A stretch of 64,000 nt of DNA from Acidiphilium iwatense (lineage in GTDB: Bacteria; Pseudomonadota; Alphaproteobacteria; Acetobacterales; Acetobacteraceae). The notes beneath the pieces are model-generated. The model was not told the origin of the DNA. It searched no databases and saw only the letters and a list, made by a program, of their open reading frames with translations. The position numbers and the translations under genes are program-made. The stretch lies in assembly GCF_021556475.1 (NCBI RefSeq), contig NZ_JAKGBZ010000006.1, positions 1-64,000 of the forward strand. Direction: 5' to 3'. Positions 57,039-64,000 of this stretch are shown here, piece by piece. Each line of letters begins with the position of its first letter. Within the stretch, counting starts at the first letter, position 1.

Positions 57039-58679
57039 TTATGCCGCCGACCGGATCGCCGCGTTGCGGATGTCGTCGTCCACCAGATCGGCGAAATTGG
57101 CGAAATTCGTCTCGAACCGCCCGACCAGCTCGGCCGCCTGCCGGTCATAGGCTGCCTTGTCGGTCCAGGCCGTGCGCGGATCGAGCACGCTCGCCGGCAC
57201 GCCCTCAACCGCTTCGGGAATCATCAGCCCGAATGCCGAATCGGGCCGGAATTTTGCCCCCTCCAGCGCGCCGGACAGGGCCGCGTTGAGCAGCGCTCTT
57301 GTGTGCCTGATCGCCATGCGCTTGCCAGTGCCATAGGCGCCGCCGGTCCAGCCGGTATTGACCAGCCAGCACGACACGTTGTGCTCGGCGATGAGTTTCG
57401 CGAGTAATTCGCCATATACCTTGGGGTGGCGCGGCAGGAATGGCGCGCCGAAACAGGTCGAGAACGTGGCTTGCGGTTCCTTGCCGAGCCCTTTTTCGGT
57501 GCCCGCGACTTTCGCCGTGTAGCCGGAGAGAAAATGATACATTGCCTGCGAGGCGGTGAGTTTCGCGATCGGCGGCAGCACGCCGAATGCATCGGCGGTC
57601 AGCATGACCACGTGTTTCGGCTGGCCGCCGCGCCCGGACAGTTCGACATTCGGGATGTACTCGATCGGGTAGCAGGAACGGGTATTCTCGGTGAGCGTGC
57701 GATCGGCAAGATCGACCACGCCGCAAGGATCGGCCACCACGTTTTCCAGCACCGTGCCGAAGCGGTGGCTGGCGGCGAAAATCTCGGGTTCGGCCTCGGC
57801 CGAAAGGTCGATCACCTTGGCGTAGCAGCCGCCCTCGAAATTGAACACGCCGTTCGGTCCCCAGCCATGTTCGTCATCGCCGATCAGCCGTCGCTCGGGA
57901 TCTGAGGAGAGCGTGGTCTTGCCGGTGCCCGACAGGCCGAAAAACAGAGCCACATCCTCGTTCCTGCCGATATTGGCGCTGCAATGCATCGGCAGAACGC
58001 CGCGCTCCGGCAGCAGCCAGTTCATCACGGTAAAAATCGATTTCTTGATCTCGCCGGCATACTTGGTGCCGGCGATCACGATCAACCGCTCCGCGAAGGA
58101 CAGCGCGATGGCGGTGCTGGATCGAACCCCGTCGATCTCGGGATCGGCCTCGAACTCCGGCGCGTGCAGAATGACGTAATCGGGTTCGAATCCGGCCAGT
58201 TCCTCGGTTTTCGGGCGGATGAACATGTTGCGGGCGAACAGTGCCTGCCAGGCATTGGTGGTGATCAGACGCACCCGAACCCGGTTTTTCGGATCGGCTC
58301 CGGCGAACAGATCCTGGGTGAACACCTCCCGGTTCTGCAGATAGGCCTGCACCCGACCCTTGAGCGTGGCGAAGTGCCCGGCCGAGAGTTTCTGGTTGAC
58401 CTTGCCCCACCAGATATCGCGGGTCACGCCCGGCTCATCGACCACGAATTTGTCGGCGACCGAGCGCCCGGTATGCACGCCGGTCTGCACCAGGAGCGCG
58501 CCATCGGCCGAGAGTCTGGCTTCGCCACGGCGCAAGGCATGGGCAACCAGGCTCGGCGGTGTCAGATTGGCGTGAAGTTCGGCGACCCGGCGTACGCCGG
58601 TTCCGGTCAGGATCGTTGTCTGATGCGCCGCATGATCGTGTTTCAGGGAGTCGAGGCCATTCGCGTTCACGTCGAACAT
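57039..58679 (-). CDS. pckA: Phosphoenolpyruvate carboxykinase (ATP)
   Basis: This enzyme converts oxaloacetate to PEP with ATP, the first committed step of gluconeogenesis. The 546 residues contain the P-loop GLSGTGKTTLSSDP, the RLIGDDEHGW kinase motif, FNFEGGCYAK and the N-terminal HTGRSVADKFVV. AAGGAAAG sits directly upstream of the ATG. The 5' flank holds two hairpin elements starting 28 bp before the start codon, so its promoter lies within or beyond them. chvI-chvG nearby are the usual alphaproteobacterial neighbours. Confidence 0.96.
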   Translation of the reverse strand: MFDVNANGLDSLKHDHAAHQTTILTGTGVRRVAELHANLTPPSLVAHALRRGEARLSADGALLVQTGVHTGRSVADKFVVDEPGVTRDIWWGKVNQKLSAGHFATLKGRVQAYLQNREVFTQDLFAGADPKNRVRVRLITTNAWQALFARNMFIRPKTEELAGFEPDYVILHAPEFEADPEIDGVRSSTAIALSFAERLIVIAGTKYAGEIKKSIFTVMNWLLPERGVLPMHCSANIGRNEDVALFFGLSGTGKTTLSSDPERRLIGDDEHGWGPNGVFNFEGGCYAKVIDLSAEAEPEIFAASHRFGTVLENVVADPCGVVDLADRTLTENTRSCYPIEYIPNVELSGRGGQPKHVVMLTADAFGVLPPIAKLTASQAMYHFLSGYTAKVAGTEKGLGKEPQATFSTCFGAPFLPRHPKVYGELLAKLIAEHNVSCWLVNTGWTGGAYGTGKRMAIRHTRALLNAALSGALEGAKFRPDSAFGLMIPEAVEGVPASVLDPRTAWTDKAAYDRQAAELVGRFETNFANFADLVDDDIRNAAIRSAA

Positions 58680-58706
58680 CTCTTTCCTTTGGTGTCTCTT
58701 GGGCGT

Positions 58707-58777
58707 CTAGTGTCCCGATTCGGAAGTTCGTTGTCGTTCAAACCAGCACCTTACGAACTTCCGAATCGGGACACTAG
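58707..58777. repeat. Perfect 25-bp inverted repeat (MITE-like hairpin 1)
   Basis: Arms at 58707-58731 and 58753-58777 are perfect inverted copies of 25 bp that begin CTAGTGTCCCGATTCGGAAG, with a 21-nt loop. Both outer ends are CTAG. It is non-coding, lies 28 bp upstream of pckA and carries no transposase. A related hairpin starts 14 bp to the right. Confidence 0.9.
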
Positions 58778-58790
58778 CAAACATTTGATT

Positions 58791-58866
58791 CTAGTGTGGT
58801 TTTTGGTTCTGAAGTTCCTAAAATCGCCGCCGCATATGCGTAGGAACTTCAGAACCACCACACTAG
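58791..58866. repeat. Related inverted repeat (MITE-like hairpin 2)
   Basis: The left arm 58791-58820 and right arm 58841-58866 are inverted copies apart from an extra TTTT in the left arm. The arms share the plan CTAGTGT, nine bases, GAAGTTC with hairpin 1. The loop is 20 nt and contains a short palindrome (GCATATGC). The outer ends are again CTAG. No coding potential is seen. Confidence 0.9.
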
Positions 58867-58966
58867 CATCTCGGGTGTCGAAGTTTCCCTATATGGACGG
58901 GGTTTCGGGTTTTTCCAAACCGGAAAACGAAAACACAATGACGCCACCGGAAACTCAATTATGCTA

Positions 58967-59680
58967 TCAGGCACCGAATCCAGCAATTTCGTGTTGAGAA
59001 TCGGCATATTGGCGCAATGTCCGGCGAAACGGCACCCGGAACACGATATCGTCCCGCGCGAGATCGAAGCCGTCTGGATCGAGGGCGACAACCCGCCAGC
59101 CGGCTCCGCTGCCGCCATGGCGCCGGGCGATCGCATCGAGCGCCTGTGCCCGATCCCGATTCAACGACGCGATCGCGGCCGCATTGGCCTCGCCGTCGCG
59201 CAAAGCCTCGGCACCCGGCGCAAGCCTGGCCGGGTCGAGCGCCGCCGCGCGGGCGAAGCCGCCGACATAGCGGGCGGTAAGGATTTCCAGCCGGAATATC
59301 CCGAAATCGGTGAAACCGGCATAGAATGCGGCATAGGGGTGGATCGCGAGATAGCGTGCCCGATCCGCGGCCGCGTCGCTGCGCGCGGCTCGGCAGGTCA
59401 GGGACAGGCGCGGGCTGGTCTGCGGATTGCGCTCCGTGGCGGCACCCGCGACCATCAGCGCGCAGCGGCCATCGGCATCAAGCGCCCTGGTATGCGCCGA
59501 GAGCCGCGAGAGCAGGATCAGCGGTGTGCCGTCGAGCGCGATCGCCGGGGTGACCAGCGCGATCATCGGCGCGCCATCCTCGATCACCGCGAGACTGCCG
59601 GCGCGCGCGGCGCGCAGAATCAGCCGCGCCTCGCGGTGGATATCGTCGGGCGGTTCGGCGAGGTCTTGCATTGTCCTCAT
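58967..59680 (-). CDS. HugZ-like pyridoxamine-phosphate-oxidase-fold protein with DUF2470
   Basis: This 237-residue protein has a split-barrel flavin/heme-type domain at about 10-150 ([49 protein letters not shown]). A C-terminal DUF2470-like domain lies at about 165-235 ([34 protein letters not shown]). HugZ proteins degrade or store heme, and their DUF2470 part normally has histidines in a H-x-N-x-D-H pattern; here that site reads SLNRDRA. Heme handling is therefore doubtful. It is divergent from chvI (56 bp). ATGs at 59680 and 59671 are both possible starts. Confidence 0.8.
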   Translation of the reverse strand: MRTMQDLAEPPDDIHREARLILRAARAGSLAVIEDGAPMIALVTPAIALDGTPLILLSRLSAHTRALDADGRCALMVAGAATERNPQTSPRLSLTCRAARSDAAADRARYLAIHPYAAFYAGFTDFGIFRLEILTARYVGGFARAAALDPARLAPGAEALRDGEANAAAIASLNRDRAQALDAIARRHGGSGAGWRVVALDPDGFDLARDDIVFRVPFRRTLRQYADSQHEIAGFGA

Positions 59681-59736
59681 ATTCCGGTCACGTCACGGCG
59701 AGAAAGTTGCGATTAAGCCTCTGCGAAGCAAAAACC

Positions 59737-60438
59737 ATGAAACATACCATCGCCCTGGTCGACGACGACCGCAATATCCTGGAAAGCGTGCAGATGACGC
59801 TGGAGCAGGAAGGATTCCTGGTCCGCACCTATACCGACGGCGAATCCGCCCTGCAGGGGCTGATGGCGCGGCCGGTCGATCTCGCGGTGCTCGACATCAA
59901 GATGCCCCGCATGGACGGCATGGAACTGCTCCAGCGCCTCCGTGCCCGCTCGGCGATGCCGGTGATTTTCCTGACCAGCAAGGACGACGAACTCGACGAA
60001 CTGATGGGGCTGCGTCTCGGCGCGGACGACTACATCACCAAGCCGTTCAGCCAGCGTCTTCTGCTGGAGCGGATTCGCACCCTGCTGCGCCGCAACGAAA
60101 CGAGCCGCGCCGAAGGATCGGGCGTCGTACCGACCGGGGTGATCGCGCGCGGCCATCTCACCCTGGATGAGACGAAGCATCAATGCCTCTGGAAAAGTCA
60201 GGATATCCAGCTCACCGTCACCGAATTCCTGCTGGTCAAGGCGCTGGCGGCGCGGCCGGGCATGGTCAAATCCCGCGACCAGCTCATCGATGCGGCCTAT
60301 GGCGAGAACGTCTATGTCGATGACCGTACCATCGACAGCCACATCAAGCGCCTGCGGCGGAAGTTCAGAGCGACGGACGAGGAATTCGACCAGATCGAGA
60401 CGCTCTACGGCATCGGCTATCGTTACAAGGAGTCATGA
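59737..60438 (+). CDS. chvI: Two-component response regulator ChvI
   Basis: This 233-residue OmpR/PhoB-type regulator has a receiver domain (about 3-118) with acidic residues D10-D11, the phosphorylated D53 ([12 protein letters not shown]) and K105 in TKPFSQR. A winged-helix effector domain (about 135-230) has [32 protein letters not shown] and GIGYRY. Close similarity to ChvI/BatR in motif spacing and its position beside pckA support the name; this pair controls acid and envelope responses in alphaproteobacteria. Its TGA overlaps the chvG ATG. Confidence 0.9.
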   Translation: MKHTIALVDDDRNILESVQMTLEQEGFLVRTYTDGESALQGLMARPVDLAVLDIKMPRMDGMELLQRLRARSAMPVIFLTSKDDELDELMGLRLGADDYITKPFSQRLLLERIRTLLRRNETSRAEGSGVVPTGVIARGHLTLDETKHQCLWKSQDIQLTVTEFLLVKALAARPGMVKSRDQLIDAAYGENVYVDDRTIDSHIKRLRRKFRATDEEFDQIETLYGIGYRYKES

Positions 60439-62078
60439 GCGAAGCGACTTCCCCGGCACGGCGGCGGCGGGCGCGGCTGTCGCCGCTGCTGCGCCGGATT
60501 CTGCTGGTCAATGCCCTCCCGCTGGCCCTGATCGTCGCGGCGCTGCTCTATCTCGACCAGTACCAGCATGGATTGCTCACCGCCGAGGTCACCGCGCTGC
60601 GCGAGCAGGCGCGCATTTATGCGGGCGCGCTGGCCGAATCGGCGGTGCAGCCGAATGCGGCCAACCAGCCCGCGCTCAACCCGGACCTTGCGCGGCCGCT
60701 GCTCTATCGGCTGATCGAACCGACGCCGAACGCCCAGGCGCTGATCTACGGGTCGGACGGGCAGGTGATCGCGAATTCGCGCATCCGCCAGGGACCGGGC
60801 GGCGCGATCATTACCGAGCCCTTGCCGGCGGTTCAGCCGCGCGGGGATTTCGCGCGCGTGGTCAGTTTCGTCTACGACCAGTTTCTCGCCTTCCTGCCCA
60901 ACCCGGACGGGGTACCCGCCGGTTCGGGCGGTGCCGCCGCCGGGCTTGGCTGGCAGCCCAGCGTGCGCGAGGCGCTGCGCCTGACCAGCATTCCGCACAA
61001 GCATCAGGCACCGCCCTATATTCGCCGCGCGCCGGACGGGCGACTGCTGATCACGGTGGCAGAGCCGATTGTCCGTTCGAAGCATTCCGTCGGGGTGGTG
61101 TTGCTGACCCGCGAGGCGAGCGGGGTCGATCGCGCGGTATTCGCGATCCGGGTTTCGATCCTCGGCCTGTTCGTTCTGGCGCTGGCGCTGACCGTTCTGC
61201 TGTCGGCCTATCTGGCACGGACCATCGCGACCCCGCTGCTCCGGCTCGCGGATTCGGCGGGGCGGCTGCGCGAGGGCAGGACGGCGCTGGCCGAGCCGGT
61301 GCCGGCGCCGATCGCCGCGCGCGAGGATGAAATCGGCGCGCTGGCCCGCGCGCTGGAAGCCTCGGCGCGCGCTTTATGGGCGCGGATGGACGCGATCGAA
61401 CGGTTCGCCGCCGATGTCGCCCACGAAATCAAGAATCCGCTCTCCTCGATCCGCTCGGCGATCGAAACCATCCGGCGGATGGACGATCCGGTCCGCGCGG
61501 CGCGGATGTTCGACATCATCGCCCAGGACGTGCAGCGCCTCGACCGGCTGATCTCCGACATCAGCGACGCCTCGCGCCTCGATTCGGAAATGTCGCGCAC
61601 TGCCCTGGCGCCGGTCGATCTCGCGCCGATCCTGGCGACGCTCGCCGAAATCCACGACGCCACGCGCAAGCCGGACGATCCGGTGATGGTGCTCGATGCG
61701 CCGAAAGCCGGCTTGGTGGTGCGCGGCGCGGAGGGGCGGCTGGTTCAGGTGCTGCGCAACCTGATCGGCAACGCCGTCTCGTTCAGCCCGGCCCAAGGCA
61801 AAATCTGGCTGCGTGGCCGCGAGACCGGCAGCACCATCGAACTCGCGATCGAGGATGAAGGGCCGGGCATTCCCGACGCCAAGCTCGACCACATCTTCGA
61901 TCGGTTCTATTCGGAACGCCCGCAATCGGAGAGTTTCGGCAGCCATTCCGGGCTGGGATTGTCAATCTCGCGCCAGATCGTCGAGGCGCATCAGGGCCGG
62001 ATCATGGCCGAAAACCGCCGCAACGCGACGGGCGCGATCATCGGCGCCCGATTCGTGATCCGCCTGCCTCGCGGATAG
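60435..62078 (+). CDS. chvG: Sensor histidine kinase ChvG
   Basis: This 547-residue membrane kinase has a first transmembrane helix near 20-42 ([21 protein letters not shown]), a periplasmic sensor region (about 45-235), a second helix near 238-262 ([20 protein letters not shown]) and a HAMP linker. The H-box [17 protein letters not shown] (H330), N-box NLIGNAVSF and G-boxes [19 protein letters not shown] and [13 protein letters not shown] follow. It phosphorylates ChvI. The last 11 codons and the stop lie in the first unit of an exact 93-bp tandem duplication. Confidence 0.92.
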   Translation: MSEATSPARRRRARLSPLLRRILLVNALPLALIVAALLYLDQYQHGLLTAEVTALREQARIYAGALAESAVQPNAANQPALNPDLARPLLYRLIEPTPNAQALIYGSDGQVIANSRIRQGPGGAIITEPLPAVQPRGDFARVVSFVYDQFLAFLPNPDGVPAGSGGAAAGLGWQPSVREALRLTSIPHKHQAPPYIRRAPDGRLLITVAEPIVRSKHSVGVVLLTREASGVDRAVFAIRVSILGLFVLALALTVLLSAYLARTIATPLLRLADSAGRLREGRTALAEPVPAPIAAREDEIGALARALEASARALWARMDAIERFAADVAHEIKNPLSSIRSAIETIRRMDDPVRAARMFDIIAQDVQRLDRLISDISDASRLDSEMSRTALAPVDLAPILATLAEIHDATRKPDDPVMVLDAPKAGLVVRGAEGRLVQVLRNLIGNAVSFSPAQGKIWLRGRETGSTIELAIEDEGPGIPDAKLDHIFDRFYSERPQSESFGSHSGLGLSISRQIVEAHQGRIMAENRRNATGAIIGARFVIRLPRG

Positions 62079-62230
62079 GCCAACAACTCCCCCACCCGTC
62101 ATTGCGAGGTCGCGCAGCGACCGAAGCAATCCATCGCCGCCCGATTCGTGATCCGCCTGCCTCGCGGATAGGCCAACAACTCCCCCACCCGTCATTGCGA
62201 GGTCGCGCAGCGACCGAAGCAATCCATCGC
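62045..62230. repeat. Exact 93-bp tandem duplication with embedded palindromes
   Basis: Unit 1 (62045-62137) and unit 2 (62138-62230) are identical. Unit 1 contains the chvG 3' end; unit 2 repeats it as non-coding sequence. Each unit ends with a palindrome (62097-62137 and 62190-62230) starting CGTCATTGCGAGG and ending CGAAGCAATCC, with pairs ATTGC/GCAAT and GGTCGC/GCGACC. This CATTGCGAG...GAAGCAATCC pattern is a widely seen intergenic repeat of bacteria. The 93-bp period equals 31 codons. Confidence 0.95.
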
Positions 62231-62261
62231 CGCGCGGGTGAAGTGGCTCAGGGCAACGCAG

Positions 62262-63044
62262 TTACCCCTGCCTTTCGACCATCAACTCCTTGATCTTCCC
62301 GATCGCCTTCGCCGGGTTCAGCCCCTTCGGACAAGTCTGCGTGCAGTTCATGATCGTGTGGCACCGGTATAGCTTGAACGGGTCCTCCAGCGCATCCAGC
62401 CGCTTGCCGGTGGCTTCGTCGCGGCTGTCGGCGATCCAGCGGTAGGCGGCGAGCAGCACGGCCGGCCCCAGATAGCGGTCGCCGTTCCACCAGTAGGACG
62501 GGCAGGAGGTGGTGCAGCAGAAGCACAGGATGCACTCCCACATGCCGTCCAACTCGGCGCGTTCCTCGACGCTCTGCCGCCGCTCGACATCCGGGGGCGG
62601 CGCGGTCTCCGCCTGTAGCCACGGCTCGATCGAGCGATACTGCGCGTAGGCCAGGGTAAGGTCCGGCACCAAATCCTTCACCACCGGCATGTGCGGCAGC
62701 GGGTTGATCTTCACGTCCGCCTTCACCTCCTCGATCGGTTTGAGGCAGGCGAGGGTGTTGGTGCCGTCGATGTTCATCGAGCACGAACCGCAGATGCCCT
62801 CGCGGCAGGAGCGGCGGAAGGTGAGAGTCGGATCGATCTCGTTCTTGATCTTGATCAGCGCGTCCAGAACCATCGGGCCGCACGCATCGAGATCGATCTC
62901 GTAGGTATCGGTGTGCGGATTGCCGCCATCGTCCGGGTTCCAGCGATAGACCTGAAACGCCTTGACCCGTTTGGCGCCGGCAGGCGCCTTGTGGGTCTTG
63001 CCTTTTCCGACGCGGCTGTTCTTCGGGAGGGTCAGTTCGGCCAT
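62262..63044 (-). CDS. sdhB: Succinate dehydrogenase iron-sulfur subunit
   Basis: This 260-residue subunit carries the three Fe-S clusters of complex II. A [2Fe-2S] ferredoxin-like domain has [15 protein letters not shown] and a fourth cysteine in LACL, and the cluster-binding helices have [15 protein letters not shown] (4Fe-4S) and [17 protein letters not shown] (3Fe-4S). AAGAGG precedes the ATG, 16 nt downstream of sdhA, so both are in one minus-strand operon. It is convergent with chvG, across the tandem duplication. Confidence 0.97.
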   Translation of the reverse strand: MAELTLPKNSRVGKGKTHKAPAGAKRVKAFQVYRWNPDDGGNPHTDTYEIDLDACGPMVLDALIKIKNEIDPTLTFRRSCREGICGSCSMNIDGTNTLACLKPIEEVKADVKINPLPHMPVVKDLVPDLTLAYAQYRSIEPWLQAETAPPPDVERRQSVEERAELDGMWECILCFCCTTSCPSYWWNGDRYLGPAVLLAAYRWIADSRDEATGKRLDALEDPFKLYRCHTIMNCTQTCPKGLNPAKAIGKIKELMVERQG

Positions 63045-63060
63045 GGTTCGGAACCTCTTG

Positions 63061-64000
63061 TCAGTACACGCGCTTCTTGGGCGGGAAAACGGAAACGTCG
63101 TTGGTGAGGGTCTGCATCCGCACCGGGCGGTAATCGAGCGACACCGCCCCTTCCGTCGTGCAATGGGCCAGCGTGTGCTTCATCCATTCATGATCGTCGC
63201 GCTCGGGATAGTCGTCATGCGCATGGGCACCCCGGCTTTCGTGGCGCGCCTCGGCCGAGACCATGGTGACCAGCGCATTGCCCATCAGATTCTGCAATTC
63301 CAGCGCCTCCATCAGGTCGGAATTCCAGATCAACCCGCGATCGGCGACGCTGACATCCCCTAGCCCGTGCCAAAGCGCGGACATCTTGTCGGCACCTTCC
63401 TTCAGCGTCCTGGAATTGCGGAACACCGCCGCATGGTTCTGCATGGTACGCTGCATGGTGTCGCGCAGGGAAGCGACCGTCGTGTCGCCCTTGGCATGGC
63501 GCGTGGCATCCAGCCGGTCGAGCGAGGCTTCCCCCGCGCGCGCCGGAAGATCGGCCTGCGATGCGCCGGAGGTGACGATTTTCGCCGCCTGATGCGCCGC
63601 CGCCCGGCCGAAGACCACAAGGTCGAGCAGCGAATTGGTGCCCAGCCGGTTGGCGCCGTGCACCGAAACGCAGGCCGCTTCGCCTACCGCCATCAGGCCG
63701 GGGACGATCGCTTCCGGGTCGTCCCTGGTCGGGCGCAGCACCTCGGCGCGGTAGTTCGTCGGAATCCCGCCCATGTTGTAATGCACGGTCGGCAGCACCG
63801 GGATCGGCGCCCTGGTCACATCCACGCCGGCGAACACCCGTGCCGTTTCCGAAATGCCGGGCAGACGCTCGTGCAACTGCTCGGGCTTCAGCCCCTCCAG
63901 ATGCAGCAGGATATGGTCCTTGTTCGGGCCGCAGCCGCGACCCTCCATGATCTCGATGGTCATCGAGCGGGACACCACGTCGCGCGAGGCGAGGTCTTTC
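63061..64000 (-). CDS. sdhA: Succinate dehydrogenase flavoprotein subunit, C-terminal part
   Basis: The gene runs off the right edge; the visible part is about 313 codons ending at 63061. It reads [17 protein letters not shown], then [19 protein letters not shown] with the substrate-binding/catalytic region, [21 protein letters not shown] (FAD contacts) and the tail with [21 protein letters not shown]. These match the SdhA fumarate reductase/succinate dehydrogenase flavoprotein. The N-terminal FAD-attachment histidine is outside the window. Confidence 0.96.
   Translation of the reverse strand, partial: KDLASRDVVSRSMTIEIMEGRGCGPNKDHILLHLEGLKPEQLHERLPGISETARVFAGVDVTRAPIPVLPTVHYNMGGIPTNYRAEVLRPTRDDPEAIVPGLMAVGEAACVSVHGANRLGTNSLLDLVVFGRAAAHQAAKIVTSGASQADLPARAGEASLDRLDATRHAKGDTTVASLRDTMQRTMQNHAAVFRNSRTLKEGADKMSALWHGLGDVSVADRGLIWNSDLMEALELQNLMGNALVTMVSAEARHESRGAHAHDDYPERDDHEWMKHTLAHCTTEGAVSLDYRPVRMQTLTNDVSVFPPKKRVY

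Overview
The window is a 64 kb piece of a high-GC chromosome, most likely from an alphaproteobacterium. The content fits the acidophilic/acetic-acid Rhodospirillales (Acetobacteraceae-like), although the sequence alone cannot fix the genus. Pointers are the odhA-odhB-lpd block directly after sucD, the alphaproteobacterial DUF1013/TrcR regulator, a ChvG-ChvI two-component system beside pckA, several DUF465 (YdcH-like) mini-proteins, and very dense gene packing with ATGA, GTGA and TGATG overlaps. I see no rRNA, tRNA, CRISPR array, prophage or intact insertion sequence.

Layout. 1-6005: the end of sucD, then the 2-oxoglutarate dehydrogenase complex (E1, E2, E3). 6009-13942: a DNA-repair block built around the Lhr-Core helicase / MBL exonuclease / ATP-dependent ligase / PdeM phosphoesterase cassette, extended by a photolyase and a second metallophosphatase. 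13962-17989: purK, purE, two small DUF465 proteins, TrcR and moaA. 18038-22691: miaB-phoH-ybeY-corC operon and a membrane protein. 22866-29527: IclR regulator, acyl-CoA dehydrogenase, MFS carrier, and the adenine-salvage/catabolism pair ade + amn. 29674-35612: motB-motA and a tightly overlapping run of peroxiredoxin, polyprenol-phosphate sugar transferase, GT39 transferase and a PLP dehydratase. 35768-36863: YqgE and a GNAT acetyltransferase. 37195-48439: the most unusual region, a type I secretion ABC transporter plus HlyD adaptor followed by a Sel1-repeat protein, a 951-residue multi-domain glycosyltransferase, a ChW-like protein, a GT4 glycosyltransferase and upp. 48456-52149: marR-emrA-emrB-maoC efflux operon. 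52236-56942: MarC, an M20 amidohydrolase, two small secreted proteins and a PF04185 secreted phosphoesterase. 57039-62078: pckA, an atypical HugZ-like protein, chvI and chvG. 62262-64000: sdhB and the 3' part of sdhA.

How it fits together. The two ends carry TCA-cycle genes (sucD, odhA/odhB/lpd; sdhA/sdhB), and pckA with ChvGI links central carbon metabolism to acid/envelope sensing. amn and ade together turn AMP into adenine and then hypoxanthine. The 37-48 kb cluster looks like an export route combined with sugar transfer, but no obvious secreted cargo is encoded within it.

Non-coding structure is rich. A 97-bp double-hairpin repeat occurs twice (141-237 and 54503-54599), both times at gene ends. 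Two related CTAGTGT-ended hairpins lie just upstream of pckA. An exact 93-bp tandem duplication covers the 3' end of chvG. Interleaved inverted repeats precede iclR.
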